64,000 nucleotides of DNA, taken from positions 1 through 64,000 of the forward strand of contig JBPWQW010000006.1 of assembly GCA_051814705.1 (NCBI GenBank), given 5' to 3'. Every line of letters begins with the position of its first letter. The stretch's first letter is position 1. The DNA is from Geojedonia sp051814705. Lineage in GTDB: Bacteria > Bacteroidota > Bacteroidia > Flavobacteriales > Flavobacteriaceae. Under the pieces are notes generated by a model. It was given only the letters and a program-made list of their open reading frames with translations. It was not told where the DNA came from and made no database searches. Shown here in pieces: positions 1 through 9,522 of the stretch. The translations under genes were made by a program, and so were the position numbers.

Positions 1-552
1 AACTATAGAACGCAGATTACACAGATTGTTATGATAAAAATTGATAAATTGTGTTGAAAACAAATCAGTGTATATCTGTAAAATCCGCGTCATCAACGTT
101 CCAACGACACACGTCCGGAAACTTTTGGTAAGTTGACAGGGCTTTAAAACTATAGAACGCAGATTAAGCAGATTGTTAAGATAAAAAATGATTAATTGTG
201 TTGAAAACAAATCAGTGTGTATCTGTAAAATCCGCGTCATCAACGTTCCAATAACATACGTCCGGAAACTTTTGGTAAGTTGACAGGGCTTTAAAACTAT
301 AAAACGCAGATTACACAGATTGTTATGATAAAAAATGATAAATTGTGTTGAAAACAAATCAGTGTATATCTGTAAAATCCGCGTCATCAACGTTCCAACG
401 ACACACGTCTGGAAACTTATGGTAAGTTGACAGGGCTTTAAAACTATAGGACACAGATTACACAGATTGTTATGATAAAAATTGATAAATTGTGTTGAAA
501 ACAAATCAGTGTGTATCTGTAAAATCAGCGTCATCAACGTTCCAATAACTTA
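1..552. repeat. 147-bp tandem repeat, three full units and a partial fourth
   Basis: Units begin at 1, 148, 295 and 442, an exact period of 147 bases, with only a few substitutions between units. The fourth unit stops near 552, just before preT. Each unit contains an imperfect inverted repeat: the left arm at 10-27 (ACGCAGATTACACAGATT) pairs with the right arm at 73-90 (TATCTGTAAAATCCGCGT) at 14 of 18 positions, so each unit could fold as a hairpin. The array may begin left of the window. It has no open reading frame. The unit is far too long, and lacks unique spacers, to be CRISPR. It holds whatever promoter serves preT, but I see no clear -7 box in it. Confidence 0.9.
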
Positions 553-560
553 TATAAGAC

Positions 561-1886
561 ATGTCAGAATTCAAAAGACCAAAAACTAAAGTAGCGTTTG
601 ATAAAAATTTCAAACAGAAAAAGCCATTGATGAACGATACGGAAGCGTATTATGAAAGTTCAAGATGCCTTTTTTGTTTTGATGCACCCTGTGTGCAAGC
701 CTGTCCAACTCATATCGATATTCCTTTGTTTATCAAGCAAATACATACAGACAACGTAACAGGAGCTTCAAAGACCATTTTTGATGCCAATTGGTTGGGA
801 AATGCCTGTGGAGTAGTATGTCCAACGGGAGTACTGTGCGAGGGAGCTTGTGTTTATAATCATCAGGATGTACCTCCGTTACAGATTGGCAGACTTCAAA
901 ATTACGCGACCAACAAAACCATAACTGCCGATAAAACAATCTTTAAGGCAGGAGCTTCCAACGGTAAAAAAATAGCCATTGTTGGCGCAGGTCCAGCTGG
1001 AATAGCCTGTGCTTGTGAAGCCAGAACTTTGGGATATGATGTGGATATTTTTGAAGCCAAGGCGCAACCTTCAGGATTAACGGTTCATGGTGTGGCACCT
1101 TATAAAATCACTAATGAAGAAGTTTTACAAGAAATAAACTATTTACAAAAGCAGTTGGGATTTAAAATAAAGTATAAATCTGAAATCAATTCTAAAGCAC
1201 AATTAAAAAAATTGGAAGCCGATTATGATGCCATTTTTTTGGGTGTCGGTCTAGGAAAAACAGCAACCATTCAATTGGAAGGCGAAGATAAAGCTGGTGT
1301 GATCGGTGCCGTTGAATTTATTGAAGAGTTACGTTTGAAACAACATCAAATTAAAGTGCCAGACAAAGTTGTTGTGCTTGGTGGGGGGAATACCGCCATG
1401 GATGCCGCTTCAGAATCGGCCAGAATGGGAGCTCGAAAAGTAGTTTTGGCATACCGAAATTCTAAAGACAAAATGGGTGCTTATGATTTTGAGTACAACT
1501 TGGCCATTAGCGCTGGTGTGGACAGTTTGTTTAATGTCACACCCATTGCTATTGTTGGAACGGGTAAAGTTGAAGGGGTTAAATTTGCTAAAACCGAACT
1601 GGTAGATGGCAAACTTCAAACGAATATGAACAATGTCTTTATTGTGCGTTGTGATTTGGTTATTAAAGCCACGGGTCAAGCTAAACAGGGTCATTTATAT
1701 AATCTTATCGACGGTTTGGAAATGGATGATAAAACCGTCCTTAAAGTGAATGCTGAGACCTTTCAAACTTCAAACCCTAAATATTTTGCAGGAGGAGATG
1801 CCATCAATGGTGGGGCCGAAGTGGTTAATGCAGCATATGATGGAAAAATGGCAGCAATTGGGATTCATGGATATTTAAATAAATAA
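561..1886 (+). CDS. preT: NAD-dependent dihydropyrimidine dehydrogenase subunit PreT
   Basis: This is the flavin and iron-sulfur electron-input subunit of the PreTA enzyme, which reduces uracil and thymine to the 5,6-dihydro forms in the cytoplasm. The 441-residue protein has an N-terminal iron-sulfur domain with cysteines at about 36, 39, 44 and 48 and again at 83, 87, 93 and 97. An FAD-binding GAGPAG motif lies at 142-147 and a second Rossmann motif, GGGNTAMD, at 274-281 for the pyridine nucleotide. The layout is that of glutamate-synthase small subunits, but the partner preA follows directly, which decides the name. The ATG start lies nine bases after the last 147-bp repeat unit. Other reductive pyrimidine genes, such as the hydantoinase, are not in the window. 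Confidence 0.92.
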   Translation: MSEFKRPKTKVAFDKNFKQKKPLMNDTEAYYESSRCLFCFDAPCVQACPTHIDIPLFIKQIHTDNVTGASKTIFDANWLGNACGVVCPTGVLCEGACVYNHQDVPPLQIGRLQNYATNKTITADKTIFKAGASNGKKIAIVGAGPAGIACACEARTLGYDVDIFEAKAQPSGLTVHGVAPYKITNEEVLQEINYLQKQLGFKIKYKSEINSKAQLKKLEADYDAIFLGVGLGKTATIQLEGEDKAGVIGAVEFIEELRLKQHQIKVPDKVVVLGGGNTAMDAASESARMGARKVVLAYRNSKDKMGAYDFEYNLAISAGVDSLFNVTPIAIVGTGKVEGVKFAKTELVDGKLQTNMNNVFIVRCDLVIKATGQAKQGHLYNLIDGLEMDDKTVLKVNAETFQTSNPKYFAGGDAINGGAEVVNAAYDGKMAAIGIHGYLNK

Positions 1887-1894
1887 TAGAACCG

Positions 1895-1985
1895 ATAACC
1901 CAAATCATTATGAAAAAAAATAATTTATTTCGGTTGGAAATAATCAGTGAACATCTATTAAATCAGCGTGGTCAGCGTTCAAATA
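1895..1985. repeat. degenerate copy of the 147-bp repeat between preT and preA
   Basis: The stretch contains ATCAGTGAACATCTATTAAA followed by TCAGCGTGGTCAGCGTTC, which aligns with the right half of the upstream tandem unit (AATCAGTGTGTATCTGTAAA then ATCAGCGTCATCAACGTTCC). It is diverged and has no complete left arm. It fills almost the whole 109-base gap between the two genes. Confidence 0.6.
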
Positions 1986-1995
1986 AAAAATAAAT

Positions 1996-3330
1996 ATGAT
2001 TGACTTATCTATAAATTTTGCAGGAATTAAATCACCAAACCCATTTTGGCTAGCCTCTGCACCGCCAACAAATTCAGGCTATCAAATCATGAAAGCCTTT
2101 GAAGCGGGTTGGGGAGGAGCCGTATGGAAAACACTTGGAGTTCCCGTGGTTAACGTCTCAAGCCGTTATGGTTCTGTGAACTACAGAAACACCAAAATGG
2201 CGGGCTTCAGTAATATCGAATTGATTACCGACAGACCTTTGGCAGACAATCTTCGTGAAATTGAAGAAGTCAAAAAGTATTTTCCTAATCATGCGATTAT
2301 AGCCTCTTTGATGGTAGAAAGTAGGGCAGAATGGGAGCAAATCATCAAAGACGTTGAAAATGCAGGAGCCGATGGTATCGAACTTAATTTTGGCTGCCCA
2401 CATGGGATGTGTGAACGCGGTATGGGTTCGGCTGTTGGACAAGAACCTGAAGTACTTAAGACCATTGTGGGTTGGGTCAAAGAAGCGGCTAATATTCCAG
2501 TAATTACAAAACTAACGCCTAATATTTCCGAAATTGTACATCCAGGCTTGGCAGCCTATGAAGGGGGAACCGACGCGATTTCATTAATCAACACCATAAA
2601 AAGTATTGTCGGTATCGATCTAGACACCTATACGCCTTATCCCATGGTGGATGGTAAAAGCACCAATGGGGGCTACTGTGGCCCCGCAGTTAAGCCTATA
2701 GCTCTAAATATGTTAAAAGAATTGGCTCAACATCCAGAAATTTCTAAAGTGCCTATTTCTGGAATAGGGGGAATTGAAACTTGGCGCGATGTGGTTGAGT
2801 TTATACTTTTGGGCGCAACTTCTGTACAGGTCTGTACAGCTGTCATGCACTATGGATTTGGAATCGTTCGTGAAATGGAAGCGGGTTTGCGCCAGTTTAT
2901 GGAAGAAAAAAACTATCAAACTATTTATGATTTTGCAGGCAAAGCTTTGCCAAACGTAACCGAATGGAAACATTTGAACTTAAAACATAAAGTGATTGCC
3001 GAGATCAACTCAGAAAAATGTATTGGATGTGAATTGTGTTATATCGCTTGCGATGATGGTGCACACCAAGCCATTGCCTTATCAAAAGATTTGAAAATTA
3101 GAATTCCAAGCATTATTGAAGACAATTGTGTGGGTTGCAATTTATGTTCGTTGGTGTGCCCTGTTGAAGATTGTATCACGATGGTAAAACGCGATGATGG
3201 GACAGAACAGCTTACTTGGGAAGAGCGTACACAAAATGATGATGTTCCAGTAACTTTTGATGATGACCGAGCAGGTGGAAAACACCATTTTGTTCCAAAA
3301 CCATCGGATGCCTTGAAGTCTGTTAGATAA
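1996..3330 (+). CDS. preA: NAD-dependent dihydropyrimidine dehydrogenase subunit PreA
   Basis: This is the catalytic subunit of pyrimidine reduction and the partner of PreT. Residues 1 to about 320 form a dihydroorotate-dehydrogenase-like FMN barrel, with the family signature NFGCPHGMCERGMG at about 131-144 and a glycine-rich phosphate-binding stretch (SGIGGIETW) near 255-263. The C-terminus is a bacterial two-cluster ferredoxin, with cysteines at 342, 345, 348 and 352 and at 378, 381, 384 and 388. The length of 444 residues is slightly longer than usual because of an acidic and basic tail. Its stop codon overlaps the ATG of the following hydrolase (TAATG). Confidence 0.93.
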   Translation: MIDLSINFAGIKSPNPFWLASAPPTNSGYQIMKAFEAGWGGAVWKTLGVPVVNVSSRYGSVNYRNTKMAGFSNIELITDRPLADNLREIEEVKKYFPNHAIIASLMVESRAEWEQIIKDVENAGADGIELNFGCPHGMCERGMGSAVGQEPEVLKTIVGWVKEAANIPVITKLTPNISEIVHPGLAAYEGGTDAISLINTIKSIVGIDLDTYTPYPMVDGKSTNGGYCGPAVKPIALNMLKELAQHPEISKVPISGIGGIETWRDVVEFILLGATSVQVCTAVMHYGFGIVREMEAGLRQFMEEKNYQTIYDFAGKALPNVTEWKHLNLKHKVIAEINSEKCIGCELCYIACDDGAHQAIALSKDLKIRIPSIIEDNCVGCNLCSLVCPVEDCITMVKRDDGTEQLTWEERTQNDDVPVTFDDDRAGGKHHFVPKPSDALKSVR

Positions 3331-4289
3331 TGTCCATACTAGATTCAACCTACAAAGCTCCTTATTTATTTAGAAAAGGATTTGTTTCCACCGTGTATTC
3401 AGGTTTGTTTAGACGCGTTCACGGAGTGGTTCACCAACGCGAACGCATCACACTATCCGATGGTGATTTTCTGGACTTGGACTGGAGCCATTCAAAAGAA
3501 AAGACTAATAAACTTATTATTCTGCTCCATGGTTTGGAAGGTCATTCCAAAAGGCCTTACATCACTGGAACTGCAAAACTGTTTAATGAAAACGGAATAG
3601 ATGCCGTTGCGGTCAATTTTAGAGGTTGTAGTGGCGAACCAAACTTAAAATACCGCTCCTACCATTCGGGAGCAACCGAGGATTTGGAGGAAGTTATTCA
3701 GTACATTATTTCAACAAAAGAGTATCCTCAAATCTATATCAAAGGCTTTAGTCTTGGTGGTAATATCGCTCTAAAATACGTAGGGGAATGCAACCCTATT
3801 CCATCACAAATTAAAGGAGCCATTGCCGTTTCAGTACCCTGTAATTTGCAAGGTTCTTCTACAGAATTGCACAAGCTTAAAAACAAGCCTTATCACGATC
3901 GATTTAAAAGATATTTGGTGGGTAAATTAAAGCAAAAACAACAGCAATTTTTTGATGAAATTTCAACTGTTGATATTGAAAGCATCAAAACCTTAAAAGA
4001 TTTTGACGATGTGTATACTTCAAAAGCTCATGGATTTAAAGATGCCTTGGATTATTATCAGCAGAGTAGTTGCCTTCAGTATCTTCAAAATATTAAAATT
4101 CCAACCTTGGTGATTAATGCCTTAAACGATTCGTTTTTATCGCCAGAATGTTACCCCGTTAAAGAGGCAAAACACAACCCTAACTTATTTTTGGAAATGC
4201 CTAAACATGGAGGGCATGTTGGTTTTATAGATAAAAAAAACGTGTATTATAACGAAAACAGAGCTTTAGAATTTGTACTGCTACATTAG
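3330..4289 (+). CDS. YheT/ABHD-type alpha/beta hydrolase
   Basis: This 319-residue cytoplasmic protein looks like a serine hydrolase of the YheT (ABHD1/3) family, whose bacterial members have esterase activity on uncertain substrates. The oxyanion-hole HG lies at 67-68, and the family signature NFRGCSGEPN is at about 96-105. The nucleophile is Ser141 in GFSLGG, with a probable Asp267 (NALNDSF) and His296 (GGHVGF) completing the triad. The start codon overlaps the preA stop (TAATG), so translation is probably coupled, although a role in pyrimidine breakdown is only inference. Confidence 0.85.
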   Translation: MSILDSTYKAPYLFRKGFVSTVYSGLFRRVHGVVHQRERITLSDGDFLDLDWSHSKEKTNKLIILLHGLEGHSKRPYITGTAKLFNENGIDAVAVNFRGCSGEPNLKYRSYHSGATEDLEEVIQYIISTKEYPQIYIKGFSLGGNIALKYVGECNPIPSQIKGAIAVSVPCNLQGSSTELHKLKNKPYHDRFKRYLVGKLKQKQQQFFDEISTVDIESIKTLKDFDDVYTSKAHGFKDALDYYQQSSCLQYLQNIKIPTLVINALNDSFLSPECYPVKEAKHNPNLFLEMPKHGGHVGFIDKKNVYYNENRALEFVLLH

Positions 4290-4333
4290 ATTTAGATGGA
4301 TTATATGTAAATTTGAAAACTCAACGTTTAGAA

Positions 4334-4918
4334 ATGGTAGTCAGTAGATTTGATAAGGCAATTGCGCTAATTGATGAAGAGAATTCAAAAGATGCTCATA
4401 AAGACTATGTTCAAGGTCAGGAGTTTCCAAAGGAATTACTGTATTCAAGGCGTATTTCAAAAAAACTTCTAGAATTTAAGCCAAATGCTTCCGAAGCACT
4501 TCAGATAGCTGCTCATGCCCACCACATTTGTAGATGGAAAATTCCTAGAGACGCGTATCCTATGGGTCGAGTTGGCTATTTAATGTGGCGTGAAACCCTG
4601 AAGAAAATGCATGCAAAGCTGACTTCTGAAATATTAAAAGGTCTTGATTATGATTCGGAATTTATTGATAGGGTTTCTCTTTTAATCCTTAAAAAAAAGA
4701 TTAAAAAGGACGAAGAATCCCAAGTTATTGAAGATGTGATTTGCCTAGTTTTTCTAGAACATTATTATGAGGATTTTGCAGCAAAACACGACGATGAAAA
4801 AGTTGTTGATATATTGAGAAAAACTTGGGTAAAAATGTCGGATAGGGGTCAAGAATTGGCTTTAAAGATTCAATATCCTCCAAAACTTTTGGCTTTAATT
4901 AAAAAAGCATCTATTTAA
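4334..4918 (+). CDS. DUF4202 family protein
   Basis: This soluble protein of about 194 residues matches the DUF4202 family, whose function is unknown. It is rich in helices and contains the conserved His/Trp segment AHAHHICRWKIPR in its first half, followed by YPMGRVGYLMWR. The HAHH stretch suggests a metal site of the HD-domain kind, but that is inference. The frame is open from a TTG at 4313. I chose the ATG at 4334 because family members usually begin a few residues before the RFDKAI segment. No signal peptide or membrane segment is visible. It lies between the hydrolase and comM on the same strand. Confidence 0.75.
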   Translation: MVVSRFDKAIALIDEENSKDAHKDYVQGQEFPKELLYSRRISKKLLEFKPNASEALQIAAHAHHICRWKIPRDAYPMGRVGYLMWRETLKKMHAKLTSEILKGLDYDSEFIDRVSLLILKKKIKKDEESQVIEDVICLVFLEHYYEDFAAKHDDEKVVDILRKTWVKMSDRGQELALKIQYPPKLLALIKKASI

Positions 4919-4958
4919 CTTCCAAATACTTTTCTTACATTTAAGCAAATCAATTTCA

Positions 4959-6497
4959 ATGCTCAAAAAAGTCTTTGGTTCTGCGGTTTTTGGGGTTGAG
5001 GCAACAACGGTGGCTGTTGAGGTCAATGTCGACTCAGGGATAGGCTATCATCTTGTAGGGCTTCCGGACAATGCTATAAAAGAAAGTAACTTTCGAATTG
5101 CTGCGGCACTTCAGAATAATGGGTTTAAAATTCCGGGTAAAAAAATCATCATCAATATGTCTCCTGCCGATTTACGTAAAGAAGGTTCGGCTTACGATTT
5201 GACTTTGGCCATTGGAGTTCTTGCAGCATCCCATCAAATTAAAGCCGATGATTTAGAGGACTATCTCATCATGGGAGAACTATCTCTTGATGGTACATTA
5301 CAACCCATTAAAGGCGCGCTTCCAATCGCTATAAAAGCTAAGGAGGAAGGATTTAAGGGTTTTATTTTGCCCAGTCAGAATGCCAAAGAAGCTGCTATAG
5401 TCAATGACTTAAAAGTGTTTGGAGTTGACAGCCTCAAACAGGTTATTGATTATTTTGATAAAGGTGAAGCTTTGGAGCAAACCATCATCAATACACGTGA
5501 AGAATTTTATAAAAACCTTGATTTCCCCGAACATGATTTTAGTGACGTCAAGGGGCAGGAAGGTATTAAACGCTGTATGGAAATTGCAGCTGCAGGCGGA
5601 CATAATATCATTTTAATAGGTCCTCCAGGTGCTGGTAAAACCATGTTGGCGAAACGTTTGCCCAGTATTTTACCACCAATGACTATAAGTGAGGCATTAG
5701 AAACTACTAAAATTCATTCGGTTGTAGGACGTTTAAAGGAACATTCGGGCTTGATGGCCCAACGACCGTTTAGAAGTCCGCACCATACCATTAGTAATGT
5801 CGCCTTAGTTGGTGGTGGAAGCTATCCACAACCGGGAGAGATTTCTTTATCACACAATGGAGTATTATTTTTGGATGAATTGCCTGAATTTAAAAGGGAA
5901 GTTTTGGAAGTCATGCGTCAACCATTAGAAGATCGGGAAGTCACTATTTCCAGAGCAAAATTTACGGTGACTTATCCATCTTCATTTATGCTAGTTGCCA
6001 GTATGAATCCAAGTCCGAGTGGCTATTTTAACGATCCAAACTCACCCGTAACGTCATCCCCTCACGACATGCAGCGCTATTTAAGTAAGATTTCGGGACC
6101 GCTTTTGGATCGCATCGATATTCATATAGAAGTCACTCCTGTACCGTTTGAAAAATTATCGGACGAACGCAAAGGGGAAACTTCCGTTGAGATCAGAAAA
6201 CGGGTTACAGCCGCTAGGGAATTACAGACTAAACGTTTTGAAGACTCCAATACGGTACATTACAATGCGCAAATGAATACCAAACAGATTAGAATCCACT
6301 GTGTGTTAGATGAGGCTTCAAAACAATTGCTCAAAACCGCTATGGAACGCTTAAATCTATCGGCCAGAGCTTATGATAGAATTTTAAAAGTTTCACGTAC
6401 GATTGCCGATTTAGAAGGTGTCGAAAACATTAACGGTTCGCATATTAGTGAGGCCATTCAATATAGAAGTTTGGATAGAGAAGGGTGGTTGGGGTAA
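4959..6497 (+). CDS. comM: YifB/ComM family Mg-chelatase-like AAA+ ATPase
   Basis: ComM is a hexameric helicase that promotes branch migration during integration of foreign DNA in natural transformation, and YifB-type members are widespread even in bacteria not known to be competent. The 512-residue protein has the N-terminal ChlI-like domain (about 1-170), a Walker A motif GPPGAGKT at 221-228, a Walker B motif VLFLDE at about 302-307, and the C-terminal Mg-chelatase domain ending in the typical ARAYDRILKVSRTIADLEG stretch. Length is normal. No other competence gene is nearby. Confidence 0.9.
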   Translation: MLKKVFGSAVFGVEATTVAVEVNVDSGIGYHLVGLPDNAIKESNFRIAAALQNNGFKIPGKKIIINMSPADLRKEGSAYDLTLAIGVLAASHQIKADDLEDYLIMGELSLDGTLQPIKGALPIAIKAKEEGFKGFILPSQNAKEAAIVNDLKVFGVDSLKQVIDYFDKGEALEQTIINTREEFYKNLDFPEHDFSDVKGQEGIKRCMEIAAAGGHNIILIGPPGAGKTMLAKRLPSILPPMTISEALETTKIHSVVGRLKEHSGLMAQRPFRSPHHTISNVALVGGGSYPQPGEISLSHNGVLFLDELPEFKREVLEVMRQPLEDREVTISRAKFTVTYPSSFMLVASMNPSPSGYFNDPNSPVTSSPHDMQRYLSKISGPLLDRIDIHIEVTPVPFEKLSDERKGETSVEIRKRVTAARELQTKRFEDSNTVHYNAQMNTKQIRIHCVLDEASKQLLKTAMERLNLSARAYDRILKVSRTIADLEGVENINGSHISEAIQYRSLDREGWLG

Positions 6498-6505
6498 ACG
6501 TATTT

Positions 6506-6527
6506 TATGTATAGCCTTACATAAATA
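6506..6527. promoter_or_regulatory. inverted repeat between comM and the M16 gene
   Basis: Arms TTTATGTA (6506-6513) and TACATAAA (6520-6527) are exact reverse complements around a 6-base loop. There is no long T-run after it, so it is a weak candidate for a terminator of comM and could equally be an operator for the peptidase gene. Confidence 0.35.
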
Positions 6528-6594
6528 TATGCCGAATTTGATATAGGAAAATTTTCGTTATTTTTATAAACTAATTTTAATTCTACACATCATT

Positions 6595-9450
6595 ATGATC
6601 ATTTTTAAACGAATCACATTAACAGCACTTACTGCCTTTGGATTATTTGCATTTATAGCTTGTAATTCTGAAAAGACTTCAGGAGATAAATTAGCAATCG
6701 AATTCGAAAAATACACACTCGACAACGGTTTGCAAGTTGTTTTACATCAAGATAAATCTGATCCCATTGTATCTTTGGCCATTCAATATGGAGTTGGATC
6801 CAACAGGGAAAAAGCAGGGCGAACAGGATTTGCACACTTATTTGAACATATGTTGTTTCAAGAATCTGAGAATGTACCTCAAGATCAATTCTTCAAAAAA
6901 ATTCAAGATGCTGGAGGAACACTCAATGGAGGGACTTGGAAAGATGGGACAGTATACTATGAAGTCGTTCCTAACAACGCCCTGGAAATGATCATGTGGT
7001 TGGAAAGCGACAGAATGGGCTATTTAATCAATACCGTTACTGAAGCTGCTTTTTATAACCAGCAAGAAGTCGTGCAAAACGAAAAAAGGCAACGTGTAGA
7101 CAATAATCCTTACGGTCATACCAATTGGGTGTTAGACAAGGCTTTGTATCCTGATAGTCATCCCTATAATTGGCAAGTTATTGGTGAATTGGTCGATCTT
7201 CAAAATGCAACAGTAGATGATGTAAAAGAGTTTTATGATAAATATTATGGGCCAAACAATGCGACTTTAGTATTGGCCGGTGATTTTAAAACCGAAGAGG
7301 CCAAAGCTTTAATTGAAAAGTATTTTGGTGAAATTAAACGTCGTCAAGACGTTGAGCCTTTAAAACCACAACCAGTTAAACTATCAGAAACTAAGAGATT
7401 ATACCACGAAGATAATTTTGCTACGGCTCCTCAGTTAAATATGGTTTGGCCAACACTTCAACAATATACTGATGATGCCTATGCGTTGGGATTTCTTGCC
7501 CAATTATTGGCTAATGGTAAAAAAGCACCAATGTATAAAGTACTTGTAAAAGAAAAAGAACTAACATCCGAGGTTAGAGCTTATAATAATGCACAACAAA
7601 TAGCTGGAGAATTCCATATTAGGGTTACTGCCAATTCGGGTAAGAACTTGGCAGAAATTGAAGATGCAATTTTTGAGTCATTTAAAAAATTTGAAGATGA
7701 AGGTATTCAAGAAAAAGATATTGAACGTATAAAAGCGAGCCAAGAAACCGATTTTTATAATGGAATTAGTAGTGTATTAGGTAAATCTTTTCAGTTAGCA
7801 CGGTACAATGTATTTGCTGGTGATCCTGGATTTATTACACAAGACATCGAGAATATTAAAGCGGTTACTAAAGATGATGTACTTAGAGTTTATAATACGT
7901 ACATCAAGGATAAGCCTTTTATATTAACCAGTTTTGTGCCTAAAGGACAGTTGGAGCTTGCCGCTAAAGATTGCACACTAGCAGCAGTTGTGGAAGAAGA
8001 AATAAAGGATAATGTGGATGTTGAGATTGTTGAAAGAAATAGTGAGGTGGTTAAAACACCTTCAAATTTTGATCGATCTATAGAGCCCGCACAAGGACCA
8101 TCTCCAAAATTAAATATTCCTAAAACTTGGACCACTACGCTTTCTAACGGATTGCATGTTTTGGGCATTGAGCAAACCGAATTACCGCTGGTTAATTTTA
8201 GTTTGGTTATTGACGGGGGACACTTATTGGATTCTTTTGATAAAATAGGCGTTGCAAATCTAATGACCGATATTATGATGGAAGGTACAGTAAATAGAAC
8301 TCCGGAAGAATTGGAAGAGGCTATTGAGCTTTTGGGGGCTTCTATTAATATGTCAACCAGTAACGAATCCATTACTATTTATGGAAACACCTTAGCCAGA
8401 AATTTAGATAAAACTATGGATTTGGTTGAAGAAATTTTATTGCAGCCACGTTGGGATCAGGATGAACTAAGGCGTATCAAATTAAGTACAATAAACAGTA
8501 TTAAGCGTGCTGAGGCAAATCCAAATGTTGTAGCTAGAAATGTTGGTAATAAACTAATGTATGGGGAAAAACATATGTTAGCTTATCCAATTTCAGGTAC
8601 CGAAGAATCCGTAGAATCTATTACAATGAACGATTTAAAAGCGTTTTATGAAAAGAATTTTTCGCCTTCAATAAGTAAAGTTCATATAGTCGGAAATGTT
8701 ACACAAGACCAAGCCTTGAAAATTTTAGAGGATTTGGAATCAAAATGGATAGCAAAAGACGTCACAATACCAACCTACCCGCTTCCTGAAGATCGAGATA
8801 AGTCATCATTGTATTTTGTTGATATTCCAAACGCAAAGCAATCTGTAATAAATATAGGGTATTTATCTATGGCCCGTACAGATCCCGATTACTTCCCAGC
8901 TACGGTTATGAATTATAAACTTGGAGGTTCATTTTCTGGTAATGTCAATCTTATTTTGAGAGAAGAAAAGGGATATACTTATGGTGCAAGAACGAGCTTT
9001 GATGGAACAAAAATCCCTGGGGCATTTAGTGCATCATCTAGCGTAAGAACCAATACAACCTTTGAGTCTGTAAAAATATTTAAGGAAGAGATCGATAAGT
9101 ATAAAGATGGCATTTCGAAAGAGGATTTAGATTTCACCAAAAATGCGTTGATTAAATCGAATGCACGTCGCTTTGAGTCGCAATTCTCTTTATTGAATAT
9201 GCTTCAAAATATAAGTGCTTATGACTTACCAACCGATTACATTGCCGACGAAGAGCAAATTATTGAGGCTATGACATTAGAAGAGCATAAAAAATTAGCC
9301 AATAAGTATTTGGATGCTTCTAAAATGGGTTACTTGGTAATTGGCGATGCCGCTACGCAATTTGAGAAATTTAAAAATGCAGGATTTGATGAAGTCATCC
9401 TTTTAGATAAGGATGCTAAAAAAGTTGAAGACACCGATATTAAAATGTAA
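6595..9450 (+). CDS. M16 family zinc metallopeptidase, lipoprotein
   Basis: This 951-residue protein has a lipoprotein signal peptide ending at Cys23 (FIAC). Two M16 modules follow, of the pitrilysin/insulinase type. The first module has the inverted zinc site H81-L-F-E84-H85 and the distal glutamate in the QNEKRQR segment (E163). The second module, from about residue 505, lacks the zinc motif and carries the substrate-closing segment GYTYGARTSF. Such proteins cleave peptides in the periplasm or at the outer membrane. A second gene at 34031-36859 encodes a close paralogue of the same length and layout. The gene is followed by a good terminator. Confidence 0.9.
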   Translation: MIIFKRITLTALTAFGLFAFIACNSEKTSGDKLAIEFEKYTLDNGLQVVLHQDKSDPIVSLAIQYGVGSNREKAGRTGFAHLFEHMLFQESENVPQDQFFKKIQDAGGTLNGGTWKDGTVYYEVVPNNALEMIMWLESDRMGYLINTVTEAAFYNQQEVVQNEKRQRVDNNPYGHTNWVLDKALYPDSHPYNWQVIGELVDLQNATVDDVKEFYDKYYGPNNATLVLAGDFKTEEAKALIEKYFGEIKRRQDVEPLKPQPVKLSETKRLYHEDNFATAPQLNMVWPTLQQYTDDAYALGFLAQLLANGKKAPMYKVLVKEKELTSEVRAYNNAQQIAGEFHIRVTANSGKNLAEIEDAIFESFKKFEDEGIQEKDIERIKASQETDFYNGISSVLGKSFQLARYNVFAGDPGFITQDIENIKAVTKDDVLRVYNTYIKDKPFILTSFVPKGQLELAAKDCTLAAVVEEEIKDNVDVEIVERNSEVVKTPSNFDRSIEPAQGPSPKLNIPKTWTTTLSNGLHVLGIEQTELPLVNFSLVIDGGHLLDSFDKIGVANLMTDIMMEGTVNRTPEELEEAIELLGASINMSTSNESITIYGNTLARNLDKTMDLVEEILLQPRWDQDELRRIKLSTINSIKRAEANPNVVARNVGNKLMYGEKHMLAYPISGTEESVESITMNDLKAFYEKNFSPSISKVHIVGNVTQDQALKILEDLESKWIAKDVTIPTYPLPEDRDKSSLYFVDIPNAKQSVINIGYLSMARTDPDYFPATVMNYKLGGSFSGNVNLILREEKGYTYGARTSFDGTKIPGAFSASSSVRTNTTFESVKIFKEEIDKYKDGISKEDLDFTKNALIKSNARRFESQFSLLNMLQNISAYDLPTDYIADEEQIIEAMTLEEHKKLANKYLDASKMGYLVIGDAATQFEKFKNAGFDEVILLDKDAKKVEDTDIKM

Positions 9451-9460
9451 TTAATATTTA

Positions 9461-9490
9461 AAAGGTGTGATGAGAATCACACCTTTTTTG
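9461..9490 (+). terminator. rho-independent terminator after the M16 gene
   Basis: The ten-base stem AAAGGTGTGA pairs with TCACACCTTT around a 6-base loop, and a T-run follows. It separates the peptidase gene from the transporter/pxp operon. Confidence 0.85.
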
Positions 9491-9522
9491 TTTTACTGCT
9501 TACGCATAAAATTCTTTAAATA

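Noticed and set aside
1..552. CRISPR array
   Set aside because: The repeated unit is 147 bases and the units are contiguous, with no unique spacers and no cas genes nearby.
7890..8372. 160-codon minus-strand reading frame inside the M16 gene
   Set aside because: It lies wholly within a clear, conserved peptidase gene and gives a low-complexity Ser/Thr-rich product.
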